The notes beneath the pieces are model-generated. The model worked only from the letters and a program-made list of their open reading frames with translations, made no database searches and was not told the origin of the DNA. 22,961 bases of DNA. Origin: Nemertoderma westbladi. Taxonomy: Eukaryota; Xenacoelomorpha; Nemertodermatida; Nemertodermatidae. Shown piece by piece: positions 1-8,823 of this stretch. A program made the translations under genes and the position numbers. Numbering within the stretch: the stretch's first letter is position 1; every line of letters begins with the position of its first letter. Location of the stretch: the NCBI GenBank assembly GCA_032718475.1, contig JAUCBJ010004134.1:1-22961 (forward strand). The letters are read 5' to 3'.

Positions 1-215
1 ATGTTGTTTTGTATTGTCTCTGTTTAGTCTGTTTCATTACATATATGCTTCGAGAATTCATTTGTTTTTGTCTTTATCCTGTTCATGTTTTTTTGATTAA
101 TTAACTTGTTTATGTTCCTTACCTCGAGAACTATCCCTATACATTGTATTTTCGTTGGACAATGTAATCTTTATTTACTTGAATTGTTTCTCCCTTTGTA
201 ACTATATCACTATCA
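1..215 (+). other. AT-rich leader or intron upstream of gag remnant
   Basis: This T-rich stretch has no coding signal. It ends in a pyrimidine-rich tract followed by CAG at 213-215, just before the gag-like frame becomes coherent, so it could be the end of an intron or the untranslated leader of the BEL element. In-frame TGA at 180-182 closes the gag frame upstream. I see no primer-binding site or long terminal repeat boundary here, so the true 5' end of the element probably lies outside the window. Confidence 0.35.
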
Positions 216-697
216 GAACGGAGAGCTTCTGAGGAGACTATCCAATTGGAGTTGGAAAATCTGCAAGAGACGCAAGACAGTATAAATAAACAGTTTACTG
301 CTAATCAAATGCAGATGATGAGTCGATCTACTCCCAAGCGCCAAGGATACACATCATCGGAGGAAGGCGAGACCACCGATCCTGAAGGCGGAGGAAATAG
401 ATCTCGTCTAAGCAGGCGTAGAAAAACATCTCACCGTCATAAACTGCCTGATTTGCCCCCAGCTGTCAGAAGACAACTAGCTAGCACAGACTTAGGTAGT
501 ACAGAACCCACAGAACAAATTATTCAGGTCACAAGACTCCCTACTATAGTCGATGAGCCTGAAATAATTAGGCCTGTCGTTCCCAAAGTCACTTCTGTGC
601 TAGAGACCCCTGTACTTCCAGAGCTTAACTCTAAATTCCCTTTACATAGTACTACACTGCCTGTACCCGGTGGAACAGTCCATGCAAACACCCCTGT
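216..697 (+). pseudogene. BEL/Pao-like gag, N-terminal segment
   Basis: This is the N-terminal part of a retrotransposon gag-like polyprotein. The frame is open from 183 and codes for a polar, Ser/Pro/Arg-rich low-complexity segment with an initial amphipathic stretch (ELENLQETQDSINKQF) and a basic patch (SRRRKTSHRHK). It has no catalytic motif. I assign it to the BEL element because the frame resumes exactly in register after the inserted LINE: removing 698-3352 and one copy of the 7-bp CCCCTGT repeat restores the same frame as the gag segment at 3360-3789. The open frame nominally runs to 785, but everything after 697 is LINE sequence. The first ATG or TTG codons are not convincing starts, so the true start is probably upstream. 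The family assignment comes from context, not from this segment alone. Confidence 0.5.
691..697 (+). repeat. Candidate target-site duplication, left copy
   Basis: The heptamer CCCCTGT at this position recurs at 3353-3359, directly after the A/T-rich tail of the non-LTR element. It is short, but the gag frame is preserved across it, which supports its being the duplicated target site. The right side has one extra C. Confidence 0.5.
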
Positions 698-3352
698 CCT
701 GAGCAGAGAGAGAGAATCAAAATTTGTCTCCCGTCGTCCCGCGTCAGCCCGCTACTATGTTGGCGACTCCCGCTTCGGCGGTTGAGTGGGTAGAGGAGGG
801 ACGGCGGGGATGAACCTCCTGCTCGGACAGATGCAGGAGACTGTCCACCAGCTATGGATCCCTCAGTTAACAACTCCGATCATGTTCCAGTAGTAGCAAC
901 TATTGGGATAGAGACACCAACAAAATCACATAACCCTGATGCATCAAAAACTGCAAAACACTTGAGTATTGTTCGTTACAATTGGAACCGCGCTACAAAA
1001 AAGAAGATTGAAGCATATGCAAACATGGTGGAAACGGAATTAATAGAGCTAAATAACAATTATGAAAGCAAATTATGCATATGGACGATACAGGATCTCC
1101 ATAATTATACTGCAAGAGTTGAAGACATCTTATCTAGTGCATCGCAGCGATACATACCAATTCGGAGGCGGATTAGACAAAGGCGCAAACCGTGGATCAA
1201 CTGTTCCTCACTAAAGGAAAGGGTAATTGTGACAAGACGTTTGCACAGCATGTGGAAGCAAGCGACTGATAATAAGGTGAAGGAGCATTTGAGGAAAGCT
1301 TTCCAATCTTCTAAAGCGGTTGTTCGTCATCTACAGAGTAAACTTATAAAGGACAAGGTGCGTACAAATCTGCTGAAAGCATCAAGTTTATATAAAAATA
1401 GCCCCAAGCGATTCTGGTCATACTTTGGTAATAACCGCGCTGTGATTGTACCACTGGCTGTGCAACAATCCATTGAAATTCGGTTTCAACAGGATACTAC
1501 TGGAAGCGATGACAATCAATGTCTTGTGGGATTAGTCAACGAGTTAAAGGGAAATAAGAGTAATGTCACAATGCCATCTGTCTCTCCTGCAACTGTTAGG
1601 AAAATTATTTCAAAACTGAAGAAGGGGAAGGCCCCTGACAAGGGTTCTTTGGTTGCAGAACATCTGTTGTATTCATACCCAGGATCACTATCAGACAGCG
1701 TTGCTAATATATTTAACGCTGCAATAAAACTTGGCAGGGTTCCGACTTCTTTTGGAGAAACAATCATCACACATATCTACAAAGGAAAGAACAAAAATCC
1801 CCTCCATGATACTTCATATAGACCAATAGCTACTGTGAACCTACTTGCGAAGGTCTTTGAGGCCTTGATACTAACGCTATATTTTCCTTCCAGTGCGGCT
1901 GCACATACGAACGTCAATCAATTCGGGTATAAAAAGAAACTTAGTGCCGATATGATTATATCCCTTGCACTTGAATGTGTGGAGTATTATAAGCAGCGTG
2001 ACTCGTCGATTTTCATGTGTCAGCTGGACATAAAATCTGCGTTTGATGATGTTAATTACTATAAGCTTTTTCGTCGGCTGACTGAGTTTCTAAATCCACA
2101 TATCGTGCTTGTACTCTGTGATTATTACAGATGCACCAAAATCTTTCTAAAATTTGGGGATTCGATAAAATACACATATTACACATTGGGAAAAGGAGTA
2201 AAACAAGGATCCGTTCTATCACCTATCTTGTTCAACATATTCACTGCCTCTATTTTGAATGAGTTGCAATCAAAAGGAGTTGGCTGTAATATTGATAGCA
2301 CGTGGCTAGGTGCATTAAGCTATGCCGATGACTTTCTGTTACTTGCCTCCACTGGTTTAGAGATGCAATATATGGTGAGAATCATATCCGAGGAAACTAA
2401 GAAAATTGGATTGGATATTGAAAAATCCAAGACGAAGTGGATATACAGCTCAACATCACAGCATCCAGCATTTCTGGTGTTAAATAATACTCTCATACCT
2501 GAAGCGAAAGAGTTGGTATTCCTCGGATTCAACCTTGCCGTAAAGAAACAGGATGCTCTACAATACTGCATAAGGACCATGTCGGTGGTCCATGCAATTT
2601 TCCGCAGGAAATCATGGACCGTTAAGTGGTTGGACTGCAAGACAGTGGTTAGATTGTGGAAGGCTGTGGGCGTGCCCTCGATTTTATATAGACTTAAATT
2701 CCTTCTTGGTGCCCTATCACAATCGCAGATTGAAATCCTGGAAATTCATTATAGGAGGCTCCTTAGGGGTTTGTTATGTATTGGGCGATATGCCAGTAAC
2801 TCCACCTTATATTTGCTATTTAATGGTAGTATATTTGCCAATGATGTGTTCAGGTCCTCTATTCGGACAATCATGAGTTTGCGGAGCTGCCCAAATACAA
2901 GCTTGAACTCTGGGCTTGGCATCACCCTCATACGCAATGTTACCAGTAGTGGCAGCAATTACATTGGTCTTGGCAGCATATACGCTAAAGCATCTGCGAG
3001 ATTCTCACTTCCCTACTTGAGTTCACTGGCAACGATGAAATACTCAGTCAAAAGTATATTGTCGAGGGTGGCTCCCGGAGAACCATCCATCAAGGATAGA
3101 ATGGACGCCTCTTTTATTGATCAGTGCCACAAACTGTCCCTCCCACTTGCAAGGAGACGCCATTATATACTCAACTACTTTGGTGTATCAAATCAATGTG
3201 ATTTAAGTTATTGATCAATAGATCTAAATTGATGTGTGATGTAGTAGCTAGTTAGCCTACCTACTGAGGATTTTAACCTGTAAATTGTGTGTTTGTTTGA
3301 CGTATTTTAAACTGTCGGCCTGTCCGATTTTTATGAAATAATAAATAAATAC
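698..3352 (+). mobile_element. 5'-damaged non-LTR retrotransposon inserted in gag
   Basis: A LINE copy lies inside the BEL gag in the same orientation. The left edge follows CCCCTGT at 691-697 and the right edge is the AATAATAAATAAATA tail just before the second CCCCTGT. Bases 698-850 are clearly more GC-rich than the surroundings and do not encode an endonuclease. The recognisable endonuclease survives only as its last few residues near 870-910. Either the element is internally deleted, joining its 5' UTR to the end of the endonuclease, or 698-850 derives from another sequence. The short A/T microsatellite tail is normal for non-LTR elements. The clade (CR1, L2, Rex1 or a relative) cannot be settled by eye. 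Confidence 0.75.
854..3214 (+). pseudogene. LINE ORF2 remnant: endonuclease end plus reverse transcriptase
   Basis: The protein is 786 residues, open throughout. Residues 6-13 (NNSDHVPV) match the last catalytic block of APE-type endonucleases (SDH). Residues about 240-560 are a reverse transcriptase: fingers motif with KGKNKNPLHDTSYRPI, motif A at about 392-399 (DIKSAFDD), motif B at about 450-460 (KQGSVLSPILFN) and motif C at 490-493 (YADD). The rest is the thumb and a C-terminal domain. I see no RNase H domain and no C-terminal zinc knuckle. The RT makes cDNA directly on nicked target DNA in this element class. The catalytic aspartates are present and there are no internal stops, so the copy is fairly young. 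Most of the endonuclease and any ORF1 are missing, so it cannot be autonomous. The ATG at 854 is an internal methionine, not the original start. A 3' UTR of about 140 bases follows. Confidence 0.85.
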
Positions 3353-3359
3353 CCCCTGT
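3353..3359 (+). repeat. Candidate target-site duplication, right copy
   Basis: CCCCTGT follows the A/T-rich LINE tail and matches 691-697. After it the gag frame continues without a shift. Confidence 0.5.
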
Positions 3360-3789
3360 AACATTGTGTCAACCTGTTAGGTCTGAAGTATTACATGCGC
3401 AAGGTGTGGAGCCTACACGCATCTATACTGCTAGTGAAGTTGAAACTCCTATAGCAAACCCTATTAAGGGTGATTATAGACCTGTTATTAATGATATTCC
3501 CTATAGACCTGATAATGATCCGAGAACTTTATATACCGATAATTCGATATTAAATAACACGATGGCCCAAGAAAGCTTTACGCGTCAGATGGCTAGAACA
3601 GAAGCCCGCCAAGCGGTCAAAGTGGGAGAGATCGTCAAATTCAATGGAGATGAGATGAAATGGTTACCTTTCAACGAATATTACAAAGATAGCATACAGA
3701 ACTCTGTACTATCTAACGGAGAGAAACTTAGATTCCTCATCAAGTGCTTGGAAGGACCTCCCAAGTTAATGGCGTTAAAGTTTATTTGA
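3360..3789 (+). pseudogene. BEL/Pao gag, middle segment ending in a premature stop
   Basis: This segment continues the gag-like polyprotein after the LINE. Residues near VKFNGDEMKWLPFNEYYKDS and EKLRFLIKCLEGPP match the conserved core of the BEL gag region (DUF1759-like), which normally forms the capsid-like part of the particle. A TGA at 3787-3789 interrupts the frame, and the same frame continues from 3790 with equally convincing gag sequence. The stop is compatible with a CGA to TGA change by CpG decay. The nominal start at 3364 is a TTG inside the protein and has no biological meaning. Confidence 0.75.
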
Positions 3790-5904
3790 CATCCAGATGG
3801 ATTAAGACAAGTTTGGGATACATTAAACATCAGGTATGGTAACAAGGATAACATAGCTAAGTATTTGTATGCAAAATTAGTAGCCCCCCGACACTTCCTT
3901 AGTAGCGGGATTATAGAGTTTTCCGATGAAATTCAAGAGATCTGTAGACAACTGGACTGGTTAGGTAAGTCGCATGAATATCAGAGTTCCATGGTCATTG
4001 GAGCCGTAGTCTCTACTTTACCAAAGGGTGGAGTATGTACGCGCTGGGACAAGAAAGTGTTGTACATGAATGAACAACAACGACGAAGTCCTACCATGGC
4101 TGATCACATGTCCTTCTTAGATAGTGAAGTAAAATTACACCTCATAAGGCAGTCCAGAGAGAAAACATCGGAAAATAAGGTAAGTGAGAAACCCGTTTCT
4201 AGGAGAAGGATAATACCAGTGTGTTATACTGACGACGGCGAAAGCCCAGCTTCTCAAGAAGAGGACAGCGGGAAAGACACCGTAAAATCTTACTATGACA
4301 ATAAGACCTATAAAGACGTAAGTAAATACAAGTCTCGAACCAGTGACAGGAGAGAACAGGTAACAACAACTCCTCCTACGTCTCCTAAGAGAATTCACGG
4401 AAGAAAGCCCGAAGAAAGAACGAGAGTGCATAACGTTACCCAAGGTAAGGTGAGTAACATCAAACCAAAATGTGCGCTGTGCGACGGGCCCCACCGTTTG
4501 AGTGCGTGTGCTGAATTTCTAAAGAAATCCCTTGTAGACAGACGTACAGTCCTGTGGAATAAGCGGTTATGCTATAATTGCCTCAGACCAGGACACCAAC
4601 GGCGAACCTGTTACTCCGAAGTAAAGTGTGCAAAGTGCGGTGCGAAACATCACATCTTGTTACGCAGTGAATTCGAACGAAACAACCCGAGTCAGGTAAG
4701 TGAGCCCGAACTACATGTCCAATTCAGTGATGTAAATGACACTGATCAAGAATCTGAGATGGAAGGATTCTATACGGACGAATTCTCCGACGCAAACGAA
4801 TCCTGTTACCTAATAAATACCGCAGTGTATCGAGCACTTACGTATGAAAAGGACACCGCCAATGAGTTCCCCCCAACTACCTTTGACAGACAACCATCTT
4901 GGAAACCTCCAACTTCCAACGTAGGAATCAGAGAATTTCCTGTAGTGCAGGTAAGAGTTCAAGGTCCTAACAAAGGTTACATAGTGAACGCCCTCCTTGA
5001 CTCCGGCAGCACAGGAACATTCATCGATCAAGAACTAGCCGAAGATATCTTTGCTGGACAACCCAAATTCCAAACTAAGTTGAATATGTCCGGAATTATG
5101 CAGGTTTGGAAATCTACCATAACGGCAGATTACTATGTAGGTGAGTTGTCCACCCCCCAGGATAAATTAGGAGCACAAAGTATAAGGTCAGTAAAAATGG
5201 TGGCTATAAAGAACTTCGCTACTACCCAAGCAGACCTTTATAATTGGGACGAGGATGAGAGCATCCAACATCTTAAGATACCTCGATTCCAGACAGATTA
5301 TCCTGGAGTGCAAATACTCATCGGCCAAAACGCGCATGAGGCGCTCGAGACATTGGAGAAACGGCCTGCTCAACCGCAGCCACTACAAACCTATGCGGTA
5401 AGAACTAGAGTAGGTTGGTACTTCACTGGCCCTTCCCGTAGAACTCTCAAAGAGAGATTACCTCAACAACAGGTATACCAAGTAAAGGAATGGGAAGTGG
5501 AGAGCAGTGATGTGGACGATCCAACTGAGGGAACACCATACTCCTCAGATAATGACGATATTAACTCCAACGTAGATCAATGGAGACATTGCCTTGGGAC
5601 GATTAATCCAGCCGACATCGCTTCCAGAGGAGCAACTCCTCAAGAACTGATAGATACTCCAGGCTGGTTAGGTGGATCCGACTTCTTAAGTAAAGAAGAA
5701 GAAGAATGGCCTCCTCATCTTACCCCGGCGGAGATTAGACAGGCCAAGGGAGCGGAGAAAGTAACACAACAACTCAATCGCCCAGCTGGTCGTTTATGTT
5801 TACTGGAAAGAGACCGAAAACTGTCCGGAAACTATGGAAGGCAAGATACTCTTCCTACGACCACTTCCCTAATCCGACAAATATCTAGGGACTCTATAAC
5901 GTAA
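3790..5904 (+). pseudogene. BEL/Pao gag-protease remnant with RT, RNase H and integrase missing
   Basis: The frame is open from 3790 to the TAA at 5902-5904. Residue numbers below count from the ATG at 3865. The gag C-terminal part comes first. A Cys/His motif CALCDGPH starts at about residue 203. A CCHC zinc knuckle (CYNCLRPGHQRRTC) starts at about 236 and is followed by CAKCGAKHH, a layout typical of BEL elements. An aspartic protease active site (LLDSGSTGTFID) has its Asp at about 379. From about 573 the sequence jumps to WRHCLGTINPADIASRG, which in BEL polyproteins lies after RNase H. The whole reverse transcriptase and RNase H, normally many hundreds of residues, are therefore absent, yet the frame stays open across the junction near 5575. 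No integrase core follows. Family assignment is firm; the deletion is inferred from domain order. Confidence 0.88.
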
Positions 5905-6155
5905 TAACATATGGAGTGGGCGTGTGACTATATCATTTTATATTTGTTTTTATTTTATATTTATGTATGTATTATTATGTAATTTTATTATAATCGTTTT
6001 CTTTAATTTTATTTAGTAGAATGTTATTTTAGTGATTATTTAGTAGATTAGTGCAATATATTAGTGTTTATTACGTATGTAATTACTTATAATATATATT
6101 TAGTGCGACGGCGAGAAATAATTATTTTTCTCTTTCCTTACTGTCCGTATCATAT

Positions 6156-6211
6156 TATAAATACGTGACTACAGTAAGATAAAATGTCCGTACTTAGTAA
6201 AGTACAATAAA
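6156..6211 (+). promoter_or_regulatory. TATA box and AATAAA pair, LTR-like
   Basis: TATAAATA at 6156-6163 is followed by AATAAA at 6206-6211. The close pairing of a promoter element and a polyadenylation signal on the same strand, right after retrotransposon coding sequence, is what a U3-R boundary looks like. AT-rich DNA can give this by chance. Confidence 0.4.
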
Positions 6212-6454
6212 GCCACTACTATATTCAAGTATTATTGGTAGGCAGAGTATTAGGAATGCAAAGTTCAGATCCTCGTGTCTCGGCTAAACCAAGCTCTGGG
6301 TAGACCTTGGAAACGACTTGCCTCTTCACACTGACATTGCTTCGTGCGATATTGCTCTTCTACCTTATATTAAATAATACATATAGTAGCGTGATGTCCC
6401 TCTAACAGTAGCGTAAAACGCAAATAAATCTGTTAAACCTTTTGACCATCTGTA

Positions 6455-6740
6455 ATTCTAGTCGATTAAGATATCGCGGCACCCACCGATATACTTGAAA
6501 GACAAATTCTAGAATCAGTGGTTAACGTCCCCAGACAAGTTCTGGAATAAATCGGTGCCCATCTTAAATATTAATTTAATATTTATTAAAATCTGTAAAA
6601 TTCAGATCCGTTAACAATTCTAGTCGATTAAGATATCGTAGCACTTACCGATACTCTTAAAAGACAAATTTCATAGAATTAAGGATCCTATGTCCCCAGA
6701 CCTGCTCTGGAATCAAATTGTGTCAATTTTAACATCAAAT
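6455..6740 (+). repeat. Tandem duplication of a 162-bp unit with conserved hairpin
   Basis: ATTCTAGTCGATTAAGATAT starts at 6455 and again at 6617. Similarity continues through CCGATA, AAGACAAATT, GTCCCCAGAC and CTCTGGAAT-like blocks for about 110 bases of each unit. Both copies keep a small hairpin, CCAGA-five bases-TCTGG, while the five loop bases differ (CAAGT versus CCTGC). Copy 1 also has CACCGAT paired with ATCGGTG around it. The repeat does not resemble a hammerhead ribozyme. Confidence 0.7.
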
Positions 6741-6854
6741 AATAAAATTCACGGGAATAAATTTAAATTCATATTTTAAATGAATTTCATAAATTGTCAT
6801 TTTGTACAATTTATAACATTCCCAAAATTCCATTAATTAATAGATCATGGGAGC

Positions 6855-6896
6855 GGAGATTCATCCTATTGAGTGTATTAGAGTGCGAGAATCTCC
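6855..6896. repeat. Inverted repeat, 8-bp perfect arms
   Basis: GGAGATTC at 6855-6862 pairs with GAATCTCC at 6889-6896 across 26 bases. It lies in otherwise featureless AT-rich DNA. Confidence 0.55.
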
Positions 6897-7007
6897 AACA
6901 TATAGTCAATAGCCGATAAAATTAATAAAATCATGCATAAAGAGGATATTGACAATTAAAGAATTATTATTAAATAGCATCCCAGATCTGTATGCATGAG
7001 AATTACC

Positions 7008-7065
7008 CTAATTCTACCGCTAGCATTCCATAATGTCACCATAGCAACACCCACGCTAGAATTAG
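7008..7065. repeat. Inverted repeat, 9-bp perfect arms
   Basis: CTAATTCTA at 7008-7016 pairs with TAGAATTAG at 7057-7065. GCTAG near both inner ends gives an alternative pairing. Confidence 0.55.
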
Positions 7066-7532
7066 AAGCAAGTTAAAAGAACAATAGAAAGCTTGTCCCA
7101 TTGCATAGCATAGAGAATATAGCACACTGTTAGTATCCAAGGATACACAGTAATAACGTGACATTCTGGAAGGCACTGACTAACGGACAAATGGCCTGTA
7201 TGTGTACAATTGGTGACAGTTGTGTGGAATTTGTGCGTTTGTAGGTGAATGTTACTGCTAAGGTGTGTTTACAGTAGCTAGTCGCAATTGTGAAAGTAAC
7301 CCAACTCTCCTATAGAAAGAACCTAAAGTGGATTCAAGCCTTTGGGACGGACAGTGGAGTGACTTGTGCCGGTTATCGTTGTCGTACTGTTGCTACATGT
7401 TGGCGTAAACACCGCGACAACGGTACATCGGCGCTGAGGATCCCACTGTCCGGGGGCAAAGAGAGGTGGGCAGAGACGTCCGCTCGCCTAAACATAAACT
7501 CATTTCGATATTAACAAACTCAGATAGCAGAT

Positions 7533-7982
7533 ATGACGGAGTTGATAGAAGATGATCTTGGTATCAAGGAGCGATATACTCTACCTTTGCAAGCATTTGT
7601 GTATAGCTTAATACGCGGTGAAGCCGATCCAACCATTACGGAGGACGATGGTCGTTATATCGAACCGCCGATGTCCCAAGAGCAACTTGCGCGTGAATTG
7701 GACTATCGAAAATCCACCGCGCGCTATACGCATCGTAATAGTACGTATATGGACTTCCTAACTACCGGCCATCCTATCGATTTACATGATACGGACGATG
7801 TAGACACCGAAAGGGAAATGGTTCTATTTAAATATCATACCCAGCGGAGTCGGAACGATAAACCGAGAATAGATCACGAAAATTCTATATTCGTAACAGA
7901 CTGGGAAGACGAACCAATATGCCTAGAATCTGAGGAGATTCAGCCTAGCGCGCCCGGAACAGCGACAACGATTACATCCTAG
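7533..7982 (+). pseudogene. Orphan protein, acidic N-terminal part (frame 1 of 3)
   Basis: This 149-residue frame starts with ATG at 7533 and I do not recognise it. It is acidic, polar and rich in Arg, Tyr and Asp, with no signal peptide or membrane segment. The DNA is CpG-rich compared with its AT-rich flanks, and the composition looks coding. It overlaps the next open frame (7949-8524) by about 30 bases, and that frame lies one base back. A clearly coding Cys-rich region begins immediately on the other side, so I read 7533-8823 as one gene broken by two single-base deletions, or by -1 shifts. No classical slippery heptamer is visible in the overlap. The weak frame at 7290-7514 just upstream may be leader sequence. 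Confidence 0.5.
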
Positions 7983-8524
7983 AATGGTATCAAGGTCCAC
8001 AGTGTCTCACTGCGTACGATTATCGCCATGCCAACTATGTTTCTCGGCAACATTGTCGGTTATGCGCATCGAGAGACCATGTTACGCCCATGGACACAAA
8101 CGTCCGCTGTTCCTATTTCCACGAACAACCGGCAATGGAAATTTATTGCGCGTATTGCAGATTTAATAATTTGCATATTTTTGCGGTTTGCCCTCAATTT
8201 ATGACTCAATGTCACCATTGTCAACTAAAGGGACACGCCAGTTTCGATTGCCCTTTTAATCGCGATTTGGAAAGCGTAGATGAAATGATCACACTACGTT
8301 ACATTAGAGCTTGGGAAGCGAAGGCTGATTTACATCGTGATTCGCGCCATCGCTATTATCCTGGACGCGCTTACGAAGGAATTTATGCGTTCCATCCTTA
8401 TCTATTCGCTTCTGTCGAACAGAAATCACGCATATCGAGTTACAGGAAGTATATCGACGGCCTTACGAATACCGAGCCCGTGAACGCGAGTTGGAAAGGA
8501 CCATTAAACCCCGGAGGTTTCTAG
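7949..8524 (+). pseudogene. Orphan protein, Cys-rich zinc-binding part (frame 2 of 3)
   Basis: The open frame runs from 7949, after TAG at 7946-7948, so the coding part precedes the ATG at 8090. It holds a run of Cys/His motifs: CRLC at about 8054-8065, CAYCRFNNLH with a downstream Cys, and CHHCQLKGHASFDC at 8210-8251. The last has the exact CX2CX4HX4C spacing of a CCHC zinc knuckle. Zinc knuckles of this type occur in retroelement Gag and in RNA-binding proteins. The last two motifs, with VCP and DCP nearby, also recall the Nanos zinc finger, but spacing differs. Downstream are Arg/Tyr-rich segments. The frame's last 30 or so codons look less protein-like than the overlapping third frame. 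Function is unknown; nucleic-acid binding is inference from the knuckle. Confidence 0.55.
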
Positions 8525-8823
8525 CTGCCTATAGTCCACCCACGGCCCTCGTTCAGACCATTCGTAAAGGACCCGTAAGAGCGGCTGTCTTAAAACGCGC
8601 TCTCAAAGCCGTTAGACCCCTCTCCCCCGACGTTGATGTCAATCAATCCGGCACTTCGATTGGCGGATACACCGACCATAATTCTACACCCTCTGATGCA
8701 ATCATATTGCACCCTTCACCCAGGAGTTATAGCCCTCCTTGTAAAGTGGCTCGCCCCAAAGAGAAAAGGACTCTGGCTAGCTTTAAAAAACTGCGTAAAC
8801 GCCGTCCGCGCAAGAAATACTAA
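8341..8823 (+). pseudogene. Orphan protein, basic C-terminal part (frame 3 of 3)
   Basis: The frame is open from 8341 and becomes convincing from about 8430 (HIELQEVYRRPYEYRARERE). It ends in a strongly basic, Ser/Pro-rich tail finishing RKRRPRKKY before TAA at 8821-8823. The tail could be a nuclear localisation or nucleic-acid-binding region. The preceding frame overlaps it by about 180 bases, so the frame change is somewhere near 8420-8450. As at the first overlap, the shift is by -1. I do not recognise the protein. Together the three frames would make roughly 420-430 residues: acidic N-terminus, zinc-knuckle centre, basic C-terminus, an order that resembles a Gag or an RNA-binding protein. 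Confidence 0.5.

Larger units (their letters stand above)
5905..7285 (+). other. AT-rich, LTR-like region downstream of BEL coding remnant
   Basis: No protein is convincing here. The purine-rich GGAGTGGGCG followed by TGTGAC near 5911-5925 resembles a polypurine tract and LTR start. A TATA box and an AATAAA lie 43 bases apart inside, as in LTR U3/R regions. Further in come a 162-bp tandem duplication and several inverted repeats. A TGTACA at about 7203-7208 followed by TGGTGACAG could be an LTR end and a primer-binding site. I could not find a matching second LTR in the window, so LTR boundaries are a guess. Confidence 0.35.

Noticed and set aside
246-785. Complete 179-residue gene
   Set aside because: The last 29 codons are LINE 5' sequence, and the frame continues beyond the LINE, so the apparent gene is an artefact of the insertion.
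2320-2640. Minus-strand frames inside LINE and BEL coding sequence
   Set aside because: They are antisense shadows of the reverse transcriptase and gag-protease frames.
6455-6740. Hammerhead ribozyme in the 162-bp repeat
   Set aside because: Neither CTGATGA nor the matching GAAA core is present in either copy.
5905-8823. Gag-only LTR element with LTR at 5905-7208 and gag at 7533-8823
   Set aside because: The layout is tempting (TATA, AATAAA, TGGTGACAG, zinc knuckle), but no second LTR copy is visible after 8823, so I kept the parts separate.
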